Source: Chitinophaga polysaccharea (GTDB lineage: Bacteria > Bacteroidota > Bacteroidia > Chitinophagales > Chitinophagaceae). From it: a DNA stretch of 64,000 bases. Under the pieces are notes generated by a model, which ran no database searches, was not told the origin of the DNA, and saw nothing but the letters and a program-made list of their open reading frames with translations. Positions 27,803-34,794 of the stretch are shown here, one piece after another. Every line of letters starts with the position of its first letter. Position 1 is the stretch's first letter. A program made the translations under genes and the position numbers. The stretch spans positions 310,001 through 374,000 of the forward strand of contig NZ_CABFVU010000004.1 in NCBI RefSeq assembly GCF_902150045.1, given 5' to 3'.

Positions 27803-28615
27803 ATGACACCCATTACCCATATTCGTACTTCATATGCGCCTGTGCAGCCGTTTGCAGTGCAGCCGGAAGAAACGGTTGTGTACCGGGAATTTTTACCGGA
27901 CCTCCGGTTGCAGGAGTATATTTACTGTTACTGGCAACTCAATACCACCTGCGCACTTACAGCACCTTTCCATTACCGGGTGGTGGCAGATGGCTGTATG
28001 GACATTTTTTTTGAACTACATGATCCGCGGCAAAGTTTTATCATGGGGTTCAGCGATGCCTATACCTCTTTCCCCCTGGAAGGGAATTTTAATTATGTTG
28101 GCATCAGGTTTTTACCGGGCATGTTTCCTCGTTTGTTCCCGGTAAATGCTGCTGAATTAAGCAGGCAGGCTATAGCCCTGGATAGCGTAGAGCCGGCGAT
28201 AGCCCGTTTCCTGGCAGACCGTTTTCATGAAGAAACAGGCATACATCAGTTGAGATCTTTGTTGGATAGCTTCCTGCTGGCACATATCAGTAAAGCATTG
28301 CCGGCAGATAATCGCCTGTTGGAAGCGGTGGACCTGATCGTTCAGCAGGCAGGAATGATCACTCTTGAGAAGGAGTTGCCCCCGGGAATCAGTTCCCGTC
28401 AGTTGAGACGCCTGTTTGAGTGCTATATTGGCGATACGCCAAAAGCGTTCAGTAAGGTGGTAAGGTTTCAGAAGATCCTGCAATTCACCCATTCTCCCCT
28501 GTATATCCGGAAGAATAAGTTGTACCTCGACGCCGGTTATTACGACCAGGCCCATTTCATCCGCGAATTTAAAAGTCTTTATGGCCTTACCCCCGCTAAG
28601 GTGTTCCGTAAGTAA
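27803..28615 (+). CDS. AraC-family transcriptional regulator
   Basis: 270 residues. The N-terminal 160 form a cupin-like sensor of the type with FLPDLRLQEYIYCYWQL, VADGCMDIFFEL and VGIRFLPGMFPRLF. The C-terminal 100 residues hold two helix-turn-helix motifs: ISSRQLRRLFECYIGDTPKAF, and the recognition segment DAGYYDQAHFIREFKSLYGL that defines the family. It starts 23 bases after the GLPGLI gene and could be read with it. Effector and targets unknown. The first helix-turn-helix is partly degenerate (LEKELPPGISSRQLRR), as in many members with this sensor. Confidence 0.87.
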   Translation: MTPITHIRTSYAPVQPFAVQPEETVVYREFLPDLRLQEYIYCYWQLNTTCALTAPFHYRVVADGCMDIFFELHDPRQSFIMGFSDAYTSFPLEGNFNYVGIRFLPGMFPRLFPVNAAELSRQAIALDSVEPAIARFLADRFHEETGIHQLRSLLDSFLLAHISKALPADNRLLEAVDLIVQQAGMITLEKELPPGISSRQLRRLFECYIGDTPKAFSKVVRFQKILQFTHSPLYIRKNKLYLDAGYYDQAHFIREFKSLYGLTPAKVFRK

Positions 28616-28654
28616 GTTGTCCGTTTTTTACAATTTATGGTTTCGCAGCAGCCC

Positions 28655-28662
28655 TAACTTTG
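28655..28662 (+). promoter_or_regulatory. -7 promoter box of the VOC gene
   Basis: TAACTTTG matches TAnnTTTG, 22 bases before the ATG at 28685. No convincing -33 element was found. Confidence 0.45.
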
Positions 28663-28684
28663 CTGTCATAAAACTGAAACCTAT

Positions 28685-29134
28685 ATGAAAAGAGGGCTGT
28701 TAGGGTTTATTTTCTTCTTTTTTATATCCAATATTTATTCACAGGAAAAAACCGGCAAAATGAAACTGAATGCAGGCATTATTACCGCTAAATTAGCGGA
28801 GAGCAGGAAATTTTATACGGAGATATTAAACTTTGGCGTGTCGTTCGAAAACGAATTTTACCTGTTGCTGCATACACCGGATAAACAGGCTGAGATCAGT
28901 TTTTTACTGCCGGAGCATGCGTCGCAGCAGCCCTTGTTTAAAACGGCCTTTAATGGGAAAGGGGTATACCTGACCATTGAGGTGGATGATGTGGACAAAG
29001 TATATGAGGCGATCAGGGCCAAAGGGGTTGACATAAAGATAGTGATCCGCAACGAGCCGTGGGGCGACCGGCATTTTGCCATACAAGACCCTAACGGCGT
29101 GGGTATAGACGTAGTGACATATTCCCGGCCATGA
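28685..29134 (+). CDS. VOC-family (glyoxalase/bleomycin-resistance fold) protein, exported
   Basis: 149 residues: an N-terminal hydrophobic signal (LLGFIFFFFISNIYSQ) and one vicinal-oxygen-chelate domain, with the first module LNAGIITAKLAESRKFYTEIL and the last strand FAIQDPNGVGIDVVTY, ending at the usual DPNG motif. Family members are lyases, dioxygenases or drug-binding proteins. The metal ligands are not clear here, so binding rather than catalysis is possible. The signal peptide is uncommon for this fold and places the protein in the periplasm. It is a single gene with its own promoter box. Confidence 0.8.
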   Translation: MKRGLLGFIFFFFISNIYSQEKTGKMKLNAGIITAKLAESRKFYTEILNFGVSFENEFYLLLHTPDKQAEISFLLPEHASQQPLFKTAFNGKGVYLTIEVDDVDKVYEAIRAKGVDIKIVIRNEPWGDRHFAIQDPNGVGIDVVTYSRP

Positions 29135-29238
29135 CCCTGTTAACATAATTTTAAGTTAATGAAACCTTAAAAAGCCTGCGGTTGACAGCATACAGGAACC
29201 ATTTTTGTTTTCAAACGGTTGAACTAAAAATTTTAACC

Positions 29239-29505
29239 ATGGCAAAGCAAAGCAAGGAAGCAGTAAAACAAGAAATCCAGGTATTGGCAATTGGCAACTA
29301 CAAGAGTTATCCTGACGATTACGAAGTAGCATCTGCCACGGTTTCCCGTAATATAGAATCATTGGCAAAAGGTTATTGGGATAGCCGGGAGTATAAGGAA
29401 ATAGAGCGGGATGAGCGACTGGGCATTAATCTGGAAGATTATCAGCATTGGACAAAAGAAGCATATGATGCATTTATGAAATCCAACCAGCAGTCCCTGA
29501 ACTAG
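29239..29505 (+). CDS. Small conserved-looking protein of unknown function
   Basis: 88 residues from the ATG at 29239 (MAKQSKEAVKQEIQVLAIG). A non-ATG in-frame start at 29182 would add 19 residues without conserved character. The protein is charged and helical, with no signal peptide or membrane segment (for example LGINLEDYQHWTKEAYDAFM). A perfect terminator follows 18 bases after the stop, which supports a real gene. I do not recognise the family. Confidence 0.65.
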   Translation: MAKQSKEAVKQEIQVLAIGNYKSYPDDYEVASATVSRNIESLAKGYWDSREYKEIERDERLGINLEDYQHWTKEAYDAFMKSNQQSLN

Positions 29506-29523
29506 ATCCATTCTTTTTAACCG

Positions 29524-29558
29524 GGCCGCCTGAAAGTACGCTTTCAGGCGGCCTTTTT
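29524..29558 (+). terminator. Strong Rho-independent terminator
   Basis: A perfect 13-bp stem, GGCCGCCTGAAAG with CTTTCAGGCGGCC, closes a TACG loop and is followed by TTTTTA. Confidence 0.93.
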
Positions 29559-29748
29559 ATTATTTGGTATCATCTGCAACCATTTATAGCCGAGTATTGT
29601 TTATATAAGACGGTAGATTCGCTGCCATAATATAGTGGGCACCCACACCTGCTTTTTATTTTACTACACCGTTCCGAGCTGGTGTCCGTTACCCCCTGAA
29701 TGCAAAGGCTTGTGGCTGAACCTGCCATTAATCCTAAATTTTCAGTGC

Positions 29749-30264
29749 ATGAAAAAGCTTATCTGTTTGTTCATGATCCTGGGTGCTGCCTGGCGGTTAA
29801 CGGCCCAAATTACGCCCGCAGTAGCCACTTTACCCAATGAGGATCTTGTAACACAAATTTTCGGCAAGAACAAAGAATCGTTGTTGAATGATTTTTTGAA
29901 GATTTCTCCTTTAGAGGAACGGGCGTTTCAATCTGCATTCCTGGAATATGAAACGGAGAAGAGTCCGTGGTTAACAGAGCGTATTGCTTTATTGAAAATG
30001 TACAACGAGGAGTTTTCCTCTATTGATGAGAAGAAAATGAACTCACTTACCAGGCAGTTTATTAATAATGACCTGGAGTTCGGGCGGTTACAGATGCGAT
30101 ATTTCCGGAAGTTTAACAAGTTGCTGGGGGCCACAAGGGCAGCAAAGTTCTTCCAGCTAGACAATTACCTGGAGCAATCCACGAGGGTGTATCTGCAAAA
30201 CCAGCTGCCGTTTATTAAAGCGCTGGAATCTGATAAACTGGCAAAACCATTAACGGTGAGATAA
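29749..30264 (+). CDS. Exported helical protein, Spy/CpxP-like size, function unknown
   Basis: 171 residues from the ATG at 29749. An upstream in-frame start at 29635 would place 38 residues before the signal peptide and is unlikely. The signal peptide (LICLFMILGAAWRLTAQ) is followed by a largely helical, charged mature part (SPLEERAFQSAFLEYETEK; GRLQMRYFRKFNKLLGATRAAKF). Size and helix content resemble periplasmic Spy/LTxxQ-type proteins, but the LTxxQ motif itself is not visible, so the match is weak. Convergent with the thioesterase gene 5 bases away. Confidence 0.6.
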   Translation: MKKLICLFMILGAAWRLTAQITPAVATLPNEDLVTQIFGKNKESLLNDFLKISPLEERAFQSAFLEYETEKSPWLTERIALLKMYNEEFSSIDEKKMNSLTRQFINNDLEFGRLQMRYFRKFNKLLGATRAAKFFQLDNYLEQSTRVYLQNQLPFIKALESDKLAKPLTVR

Positions 30265-30269
30265 CGAAA

Positions 30270-30704
30270 CTACGCTTCTTCTACGAAATCTTCGCTGCGG
30301 GGGATGGCTTTGAATTTTTCCATGAGCTCGGGGGGAAGCCCTGTAAGCTTGCGTTTACGGGTATCAATCCATGCGCCGTCTACCAGGATAGTGGCGGATT
30401 TTGTGCCGTCGCCACGGAAAATTTCATGCCTGATAGACCAGCGGGAGCCGTCTGGCCGGCATTTGGTCATTTCACAGCTCACCCGCACTTTGTCGTTAGG
30501 GCTGATTTCCCTGTGATAAAACAGCTCCTCCCGGAAAAGAATAGGCCCAAGTTGTTGCTGTATAAACTGAACAGCGGTAAGTCCTACCTGCTCCAGGAGG
30601 CTTAGCCTCGCCTGTGCGGCAAAGTCGGCATAAGCCGAGTGGCGCAGGTGCATATTGGCGTCTATCTGTGACCATAATACTGGTCCTTCAAAGAATATGT
30701 TCAT
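30270..30704 (-). CDS. Acyl-CoA thioesterase, 4HBT hot-dog family
   Basis: 144 residues forming one hot-dog domain. The N-terminal segment SQIDANMHLRHSAYADFAAQAR carries the family's Asp (catalytic in 4-hydroxybenzoyl-CoA-type thioesterases) followed by the helix. The strands FYHREISPNDKVRVSCEM, WSIRHEIFR and AILVDGAWIDTRKRK follow. It should hydrolyse short or aromatic acyl-CoA esters in the cytoplasm. The substrate cannot be told from sequence. Single gene, convergent with the exported helical protein. Confidence 0.85.
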   Translation of the reverse strand: MNIFFEGPVLWSQIDANMHLRHSAYADFAAQARLSLLEQVGLTAVQFIQQQLGPILFREELFYHREISPNDKVRVSCEMTKCRPDGSRWSIRHEIFRGDGTKSATILVDGAWIDTRKRKLTGLPPELMEKFKAIPRSEDFVEEA

Positions 30705-30830
30705 ATTTAAATTTACGGAAAAGCCATGTAAAATTGTGACGCCGAACAGGGAGAGTAAACACTCGTTACTGCCATTTTATTGGCTGTGGGCTGTTAAAGT
30801 CAGAATCATTTATGAAAAAAATCCTAAAAC

Positions 30831-30867
30831 AACAAAGCCCTCAGACAACGTCCAAAGGCTTTAACTA
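30831..30867 (-). terminator. Possible terminator after tRNA-Ser
   Basis: On the minus strand AAAGCC and GGCTTT enclose an inner GAC-GTT-GTC hairpin and are followed by GTTGTTTT. The imperfect stem makes this tentative. Confidence 0.45.
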
Positions 30868-30871
30868 CTTG

Positions 30872-30956
30872 CGGAGAGTCAGGGATTCGAACCCCGGGAC
30901 CTGTTACAGTCAACAGTTTTCAAGACTGCCGCAATCGACCGCTCTGCCAACTCTCC
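30872..30956 (-). tRNA. tRNA-Ser (anticodon UGA)
   Basis: Minus-strand cloverleaf of 85 bases. The acceptor arm is GGAGAGT with ACTCTCC and discriminator G. The anticodon stem-loop is GCAGT, CTTGAAA, ACTGT with anticodon TGA. A long class II variable arm (GACTGTAACAGGTC region) and the T-loop GGTTCGAATCC follow. CCA is not encoded. The long variable arm and the UGA anticodon identify serine. Confidence 0.96.
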
Positions 30957-31132
30957 ATGCCGCGAAAGTATAAAACGAATTGATTCTAAAAAAATTTGTT
31001 TTACTTTTTTTTATAGAAAAATTTCGTTAATACGCAATCTCCTGGAGGCATCCCGCTGCCTGTTATCAACCACGTATAGTCATTGCAGGTAGGTATATCC
31101 TTTGAGCACCGTGAAGCGGGCGTACTGCCGGG

Positions 31133-31166
31133 AAAAATTAAAGCCTGCTGATTAGAGCAGGCTTTA
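31133..31166 (-). terminator. Terminator after the metallo-beta-lactamase gene
   Basis: AAAGCCTGC and GCAGGCTTT form a perfect 9-bp stem with an 8-base loop. On the minus strand AATTTTT follows. Confidence 0.82.
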
Positions 31167-31207
31167 CGATTTTAAAGATCTTATACCATAAGTGTATAAC
31201 AGAAAAT

Positions 31208-31969
31208 CTACTTTTCAGGTTTAAATAACTTAATTGTATAGTCGAGTAAATTTTTGTTCCCGTATTCTCCGTGGCCCGGGATAACAATTTTTACGTTTGG
31301 AAATTCCTTTTTAACTTTTTCAACTGTATCGGACCAGGCATCTACATTTGAATCTCCCAAATAACCCTTGTTTGCATTGAGCTCTTTTATTAAACAACCA
31401 CCGAACATTATATTTTCACCTGGAAAATAGCCTACTATATTATCTCTTGTATGACCTTCCCCCAGGAATTTTGCAATAATAGATTGATTACCCACTTTGA
31501 GGGCCAAGGAATCTTCGAAACTATTTTTGGGGATGGGGAAATTATTTTCCCTGGCGAATTCTATTGTTTTAAAATAAGCATAGGAAGGAATATTATACTT
31601 GTCAAATACTTTTAACCCACCTAAACAATCGCTGTGGAAATGAGTTGGAATAACCGCGTTTATTTTGTAATGAAGTGTATCTTTTAACCATTTAATTAAC
31701 TCTTCTGAACCTTTGTCGCTGGTTGGTGTGTCAAAAATAATTGCTTCATTGTTATTGCTTACAATGAGGCCGTTACAAGGAACGTTACCAAAATCCTGGG
31801 TCTGTAAATACGAGGTGTGCTCAAACGAGTTTTTGGAAATCTGGGTTATAAGCAGATCATCCGTTTTGTAAACCACTCTGGGTTTAAATGAAGTGCTTTT
31901 TTGCGCGCTGCAATTTAATATTGCTAAGGAAAAGAGGATTATTAATGATGTTTTTATGATGACTTTCAT
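31208..31969 (-). CDS. Subclass B1 metallo-beta-lactamase
   Basis: 253 residues from the ATG at 31969 (an upstream in-frame start adds 21 residues before the signal peptide). Signal peptide MKVIIKTSLIILFSLAILN. All zinc ligands of subclass B1 are present: His110, His112 and Asp114 in THFHSD, His173 in GEGHTRDN, Cys192 in FGGCLIK and His233 in IPGHGEYG. Lys195 (Lys224 in standard numbering) is also kept. These enzymes hydrolyse penicillins, cephalosporins and carbapenems in the periplasm. Three 60-base lines I counted in the gene are 32-42% G+C, clearly below the sugar-utilisation genes around it, which suggests foreign origin or relaxed composition. It is a single gene with its own terminator and no resistance neighbours. 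Confidence 0.93.
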   Translation of the reverse strand: MKVIIKTSLIILFSLAILNCSAQKSTSFKPRVVYKTDDLLITQISKNSFEHTSYLQTQDFGNVPCNGLIVSNNNEAIIFDTPTSDKGSEELIKWLKDTLHYKINAVIPTHFHSDCLGGLKVFDKYNIPSYAYFKTIEFARENNFPIPKNSFEDSLALKVGNQSIIAKFLGEGHTRDNIVGYFPGENIMFGGCLIKELNANKGYLGDSNVDAWSDTVEKVKKEFPNVKIVIPGHGEYGNKNLLDYTIKLFKPEK

Positions 31970-32394
31970 GTTGTCTGCATTTCTGTAACAAAAAAATATT
32001 GGTAAAATACGGGCTAAATGGCCTTCGCTCAATTCTCTGTCGGGTGAAGCCCATATTTGTATTGTCTAAGGCAGTAAAAAACAAGGCGAAAAGCGGCAGA
32101 TACAGAAAATGCGTCTTTTTTCAGCTTCAGTTGCCCATTCCACGCTGCGCTGCCTGCCGGGTGGTATCCGCCTGAAAGTATACCTGCGAACATTTTTTTT
32201 GAAATTATTGTCCGGTTTTACGGGGTGAAAATGCCCTGTAATTTTTGATTCCAGAAATATTACTATGAGAATGTTTCGGTCAACAGCCTGATCGCCAGCC
32301 ACTTTTTTACATAGAGGAGCGTACTTTATCTGGCTGCTATGTGTAGTTATATAAGAACGCTATATGTTTTTAACCTAAAAACCGGTTGGATATA
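31970..32394. other. 425-base intergenic region
   Basis: This stretch separates the metallo-beta-lactamase gene from the divergent plug-like gene and must hold both promoters. A T-rich tract about 20 bases before the 31969 ATG resembles a loose -7 box, but no exact TAnnTTTG was found. A 78-codon minus-strand reading frame at 32066-32302 is Arg-rich and has no recognisable features. I do not call it a gene. Confidence 0.5.
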
Positions 32395-32868
32395 ATGACA
32401 CGTGCAATATTTATGCTTGGTCTGTTTTTGTTACCCCTGGCAGCAATGGCGCAGGAGCATGCGCCAGATACTATACCCAAAACAAAAAAACTGAAGGAGG
32501 TAACTATAAAAGCACGTTGGAAGGACAGGCACCTTGCGTTAAACAAGCAATATGTTGTTAAAGATGAGTTTAAACCTATTGAACATTACACCTTTGATCT
32601 GAGAGACCCGGTAAATCCCGGAAGGGAATATTTTGTTTTAGATTTTCTGAATAAGGAGCTCCCACGGGGATGGGGCTCCAATAGCCTGCTTTCCTGTTCC
32701 GGAGGTATACAATATTTTATTGATGAGGTGGAGGTAAGCTATAGCTATGTTGCCAACTGCCCGCTGTCTGACTTTGCCTATGCTAAAGTTTTCCAGGATC
32801 TGCACCCTCCGTGCCCGGCTATAGTATTATATACCAGGAAGGGGCAGGATGTGAAGCGGCGAAGGTAA
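32395..32868 (+). CDS. Secreted protein resembling an isolated TonB-receptor plug domain
   Basis: 157 residues from the ATG at 32395. A signal peptide (MLGLFLLPLAAMAQ) is followed by KKLKEVTIKAR, the sequence that normally leads into a TonB-receptor plug. IQYFIDEVEVS matches the plug's DG-V strand, and the last segment, FAYAKVFQDL with PAIVLYTRKG, matches the end of a plug (V-x-K-D, then I-x-T-[KR]-G). The gene stops there, with no barrel. Three Cys residues (CSGG, NCPL, PPCP) are unusual for plugs. It may be a remnant or a free-standing plug-fold protein. The end of the reading frame is clean and no barrel fragment follows. The TetR gene begins 91 bases downstream. Confidence 0.65.
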   Translation: MTRAIFMLGLFLLPLAAMAQEHAPDTIPKTKKLKEVTIKARWKDRHLALNKQYVVKDEFKPIEHYTFDLRDPVNPGREYFVLDFLNKELPRGWGSNSLLSCSGGIQYFIDEVEVSYSYVANCPLSDFAYAKVFQDLHPPCPAIVLYTRKGQDVKRRR

Positions 32869-32959
32869 AGCCGTTACGCCTATTATGCCCAAATTTACAG
32901 ATGGAGTTGCCGGAAAATGAATAATGTTGTTCTTTTGCTGAACATATCATTCAGTAATT

Positions 32960-33547
32960 ATGAAGAAGGCAGCAGCTACCCGGTTAAATATCCTGCAAAA
33001 GGCTTTTGAACTGATATATGTTAAAGGCTACCAGACAACAAGCATTGATGAAATTTTAGCGACCACACAGGTTACTAAGGGCGCCTTCTATCATCATTTT
33101 AAAAGTAAAGATGAAATGGGCGTAGCTATCATCAATGAGTTACTAAAGCCCAATTTCAGAAATACCTTTATTACCCCGCTTCAGCAGGGAGGTAATCCTC
33201 TGGATGATATTTATGCAATGATGTACAGTATCCTGATGGAAAACGAATTCCTGAAGGTAGAATACGGCTGCCCTGCATCCAACTTTACCCAGGAAATGGC
33301 CTGGAATAAGGATTTCAATAAGGCACTGAATGACCTGGCAGCCCAATGGGAGCAGGCTATTGTTGATACTATTGAAAATGGCAAAAAGAAAAAGCTTGTA
33401 AAAAGCACTGTGAGTGGCAAAGAAGTGGCCGTTTTTATTATGTCGGGATACTGGGGAATACGAAACCTGGGCAAGCTCGAAAACAGTAAAGCTGTCTATC
33501 TTATCTACCTTAAACAACTGCAGTCCTACCTTAAAACATTAAAATAA
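32960..33547 (+). CDS. TetR/AcrR-family transcriptional repressor
   Basis: 195 residues. The N-terminal 50 form the TetR helix-turn-helix (ARTRLN-like start ATRLNILQKAFELIYVKGY, then TSIDEILATTQVTKGAFYHHFKSKDEMG). The C-terminal ligand domain contains the GCPASNFTQEM segment typical of the YxaF/LmrA-like branch, whose members sense drugs or electrophiles. A near-perfect palindrome lies 46 bases downstream of its stop, in front of the membrane-protein/rhodanese unit, and is the probable operator. The codons are AT-rich (one 60-base line counted at 38% G+C), like the rest of this patch. Confidence 0.9.
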   Translation: MKKAAATRLNILQKAFELIYVKGYQTTSIDEILATTQVTKGAFYHHFKSKDEMGVAIINELLKPNFRNTFITPLQQGGNPLDDIYAMMYSILMENEFLKVEYGCPASNFTQEMAWNKDFNKALNDLAAQWEQAIVDTIENGKKKKLVKSTVSGKEVAVFIMSGYWGIRNLGKLENSKAVYLIYLKQLQSYLKTLK

Positions 33548-33592
33548 ATAACCCGCTGAACTTCCCGCTCAACCAGCAAAATATTTTTATCT

Positions 33593-33618
33593 AAAAACAT
33601 ACTAACTAGTATGTTTTT
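33593..33618. promoter_or_regulatory. TetR-type operator palindrome
   Basis: AAAAACATACTA, a 2-base centre (AC), then TAGTATGTTTTT: two perfect 12-base arms. It lies 4 bases upstream of a consensus -7 box at 33623, so bound repressor would block RNA polymerase. The adjacent TetR gene is the natural partner. Confidence 0.8.
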
Positions 33619-33622
33619 GATT

Positions 33623-33630
33623 TATCTTTG
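33623..33630 (+). promoter_or_regulatory. -7 promoter box of the TetR-controlled unit
   Basis: TATCTTTG matches TAnnTTTG. The -33 region falls inside the palindrome. The first confident gene starts 263 bases further on, at 33894. Confidence 0.6.
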
Positions 33631-33893
33631 CCGCATACTGATAAAAATTCAAAAGCATGGATACAAATATTCATCCAGGGGAAACATCCGCATGGCTGGG
33701 AACCCTGTGCTCACAGGTATTGCACCGGTTCTCATAATAATTATACTACTGGTATATAAGCCGTACCGGCATTTACTACAGGCTCGCTTATCATCAGCCG
33801 GATGTGCTGTATGCAATCCGGTCTTTGCCTCCTGGTTTTTCTCCAGGCCCTGCTATTTAATGTTTTTAAAAAAACGGTAAAGCCGTCATTAAC
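33631..33893 (+). other. Leader or decayed gene between the operator and the membrane-protein gene
   Basis: The 346-base gap from 33548 to 33893 holds the palindrome, the promoter box and this stretch. Two overlapping short frames exist. An ATG at 33657 opens 26 codons (MDTNIHPGETSAWLG) and stops at 33737. An ATG at 33692 opens 62 codons starting MAGNPVLTGIAPVLIIIILLVYK, with one plausible membrane helix and then a Cys-rich tail without recognisable features. It could be a small membrane protein, a frameshifted remnant, or a long leader. I cannot decide between these. Confidence 0.35.
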
Positions 33894-34352
33894 ATGTATC
33901 AATCACTTACATTCCTGCATTCCCTGTTCCGGTGGCTGGTGCTTATCAGCCTGATCTATGCGGTGTTCAGAGCAGGTAAAGGGTATTTCACCCGGGCAAC
34001 ATTTTCAAAAGCAGATAACCTGACCCGTCACTGGACGGCCACCATTGCACATATTCAGCTGTTCATTGGTATTACGTTCTACTTTCATAGTCCCGTTATC
34101 AGGTATTTTCTGAACAACTTCAGTACCGCCAGAAAATCATCTGATATGTTATTCTTTGGTATGATCCATAGCACGCTGATGCTTTTTTCCATAGTACTTA
34201 TTACCATTGGCTCAGCACTGGCAAAGCGAAAGCCAACAGACAACGGGAAATTCAAAACAATGCTGGTATGGTATGCCATTGCGCTGATCATTATTTTCAT
34301 AGTTATTCCCTGGCCGTTTTCACCCTTTGCCAACAGGCCTTATTTCAGATAA
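33894..34352 (+). CDS. Four-helix membrane protein of unknown function
   Basis: 152 residues with four hydrophobic helices (about 8-26, 52-70, 83-108 and 122-142). Conserved-looking polar residues inside or next to helices include His9 (FLHSLFRW), His42 (RHWTATIAHIQL), His49, and His64 or so (FYFHSPV), plus His92 (GMIHSTLM). Several His residues in helices suggest haem b or quinone contact, as in small cytochrome-like proteins, but this is inference. It lies 28 bases before the rhodanese gene in the unit controlled by the palindrome. Confidence 0.7.
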   Translation: MYQSLTFLHSLFRWLVLISLIYAVFRAGKGYFTRATFSKADNLTRHWTATIAHIQLFIGITFYFHSPVIRYFLNNFSTARKSSDMLFFGMIHSTLMLFSIVLITIGSALAKRKPTDNGKFKTMLVWYAIALIIIFIVIPWPFSPFANRPYFR

Positions 34353-34380
34353 ACGCACTTCGTTCTGTTAAATAATTTAT

Positions 34381-34746
34381 ATGAGAAATTTAATCATAGC
34401 CGGAAGCGTATTGCTTGTTATCTACATGAGTTACCGGGTTTACAGGTACAGCGCACTGGACAATGGCCTTGATAAACTTGTTAAAGAAGGCGCTGTTATC
34501 CTGGATGTAAGAACGCCGCAGGAATTTGAAACGGGGCATATTAAAGGGTCCATAAATATTTCTCTGGGTACTATCCGGGAAAGATATGTGGAGCTTGATG
34601 CCTCGAAAACCTATATCACCGTTTGCTCGCATGGGCTCAGAAGTGTGAAGGCGGAGAGTATCCTGAAAGAAAGAGGCTTTAAGCATGTGTATAATGGCGG
34701 CGCCTGGAGCGATCTGCAGAAGACGCTGTCGGCGGCCTTAAAATAA
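34381..34746 (+). CDS. Membrane-anchored rhodanese-domain protein
   Basis: 121 residues. One N-terminal helix (LIIAGSVLLVIYMSYRVY) is followed by a single rhodanese domain: ILDVRTPQEFETGHIKGSINI near 40-60 and the active-site loop with Cys82 in VCSHGLRS. The loop length of six after Cys fits a sulfurtransferase rather than a phosphatase. The domain could face the periplasm or cytoplasm. It would move sulfane sulfur and may work with the preceding membrane protein in a stress response governed by the TetR repressor. A terminator follows directly. Confidence 0.88.
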   Translation: MRNLIIAGSVLLVIYMSYRVYRYSALDNGLDKLVKEGAVILDVRTPQEFETGHIKGSINISLGTIRERYVELDASKTYITVCSHGLRSVKAESILKERGFKHVYNGGAWSDLQKTLSAALK

Positions 34747-34776
34747 AAGACGCCTCATTGTTGAATGAGACGTCTT
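34747..34776. terminator. Bidirectional terminator between convergent genes
   Basis: AAGACGCCTCATT and AATGAGACGTCTT pair (one mismatch) around GTTG. It lies between the rhodanese stop and the stop of the TonB receptor on the other strand. Confidence 0.7.
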
Positions 34777-34794
34777 CTTATAATTAGCGACAGA

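Noticed and set aside
30872..31969. Integration of an island at the 3' end of tRNA-Ser carrying the metallo-beta-lactamase
   Set aside because: The AT-rich genes lie on the 5' side of the tRNA, there is no integrase, and I found no repeat of the tRNA 3' end.
32066..32302. 78-codon minus-strand open frame as a gene
   Set aside because: Arg-rich composition, no signal or domain, no promoter or terminator support, and it sits in the shared upstream region of two divergent genes.
32395..34746. Drug-efflux operon controlled by TetR
   Set aside because: The downstream genes are a four-helix membrane protein and a rhodanese. No RND, MFS or ABC pump is present.
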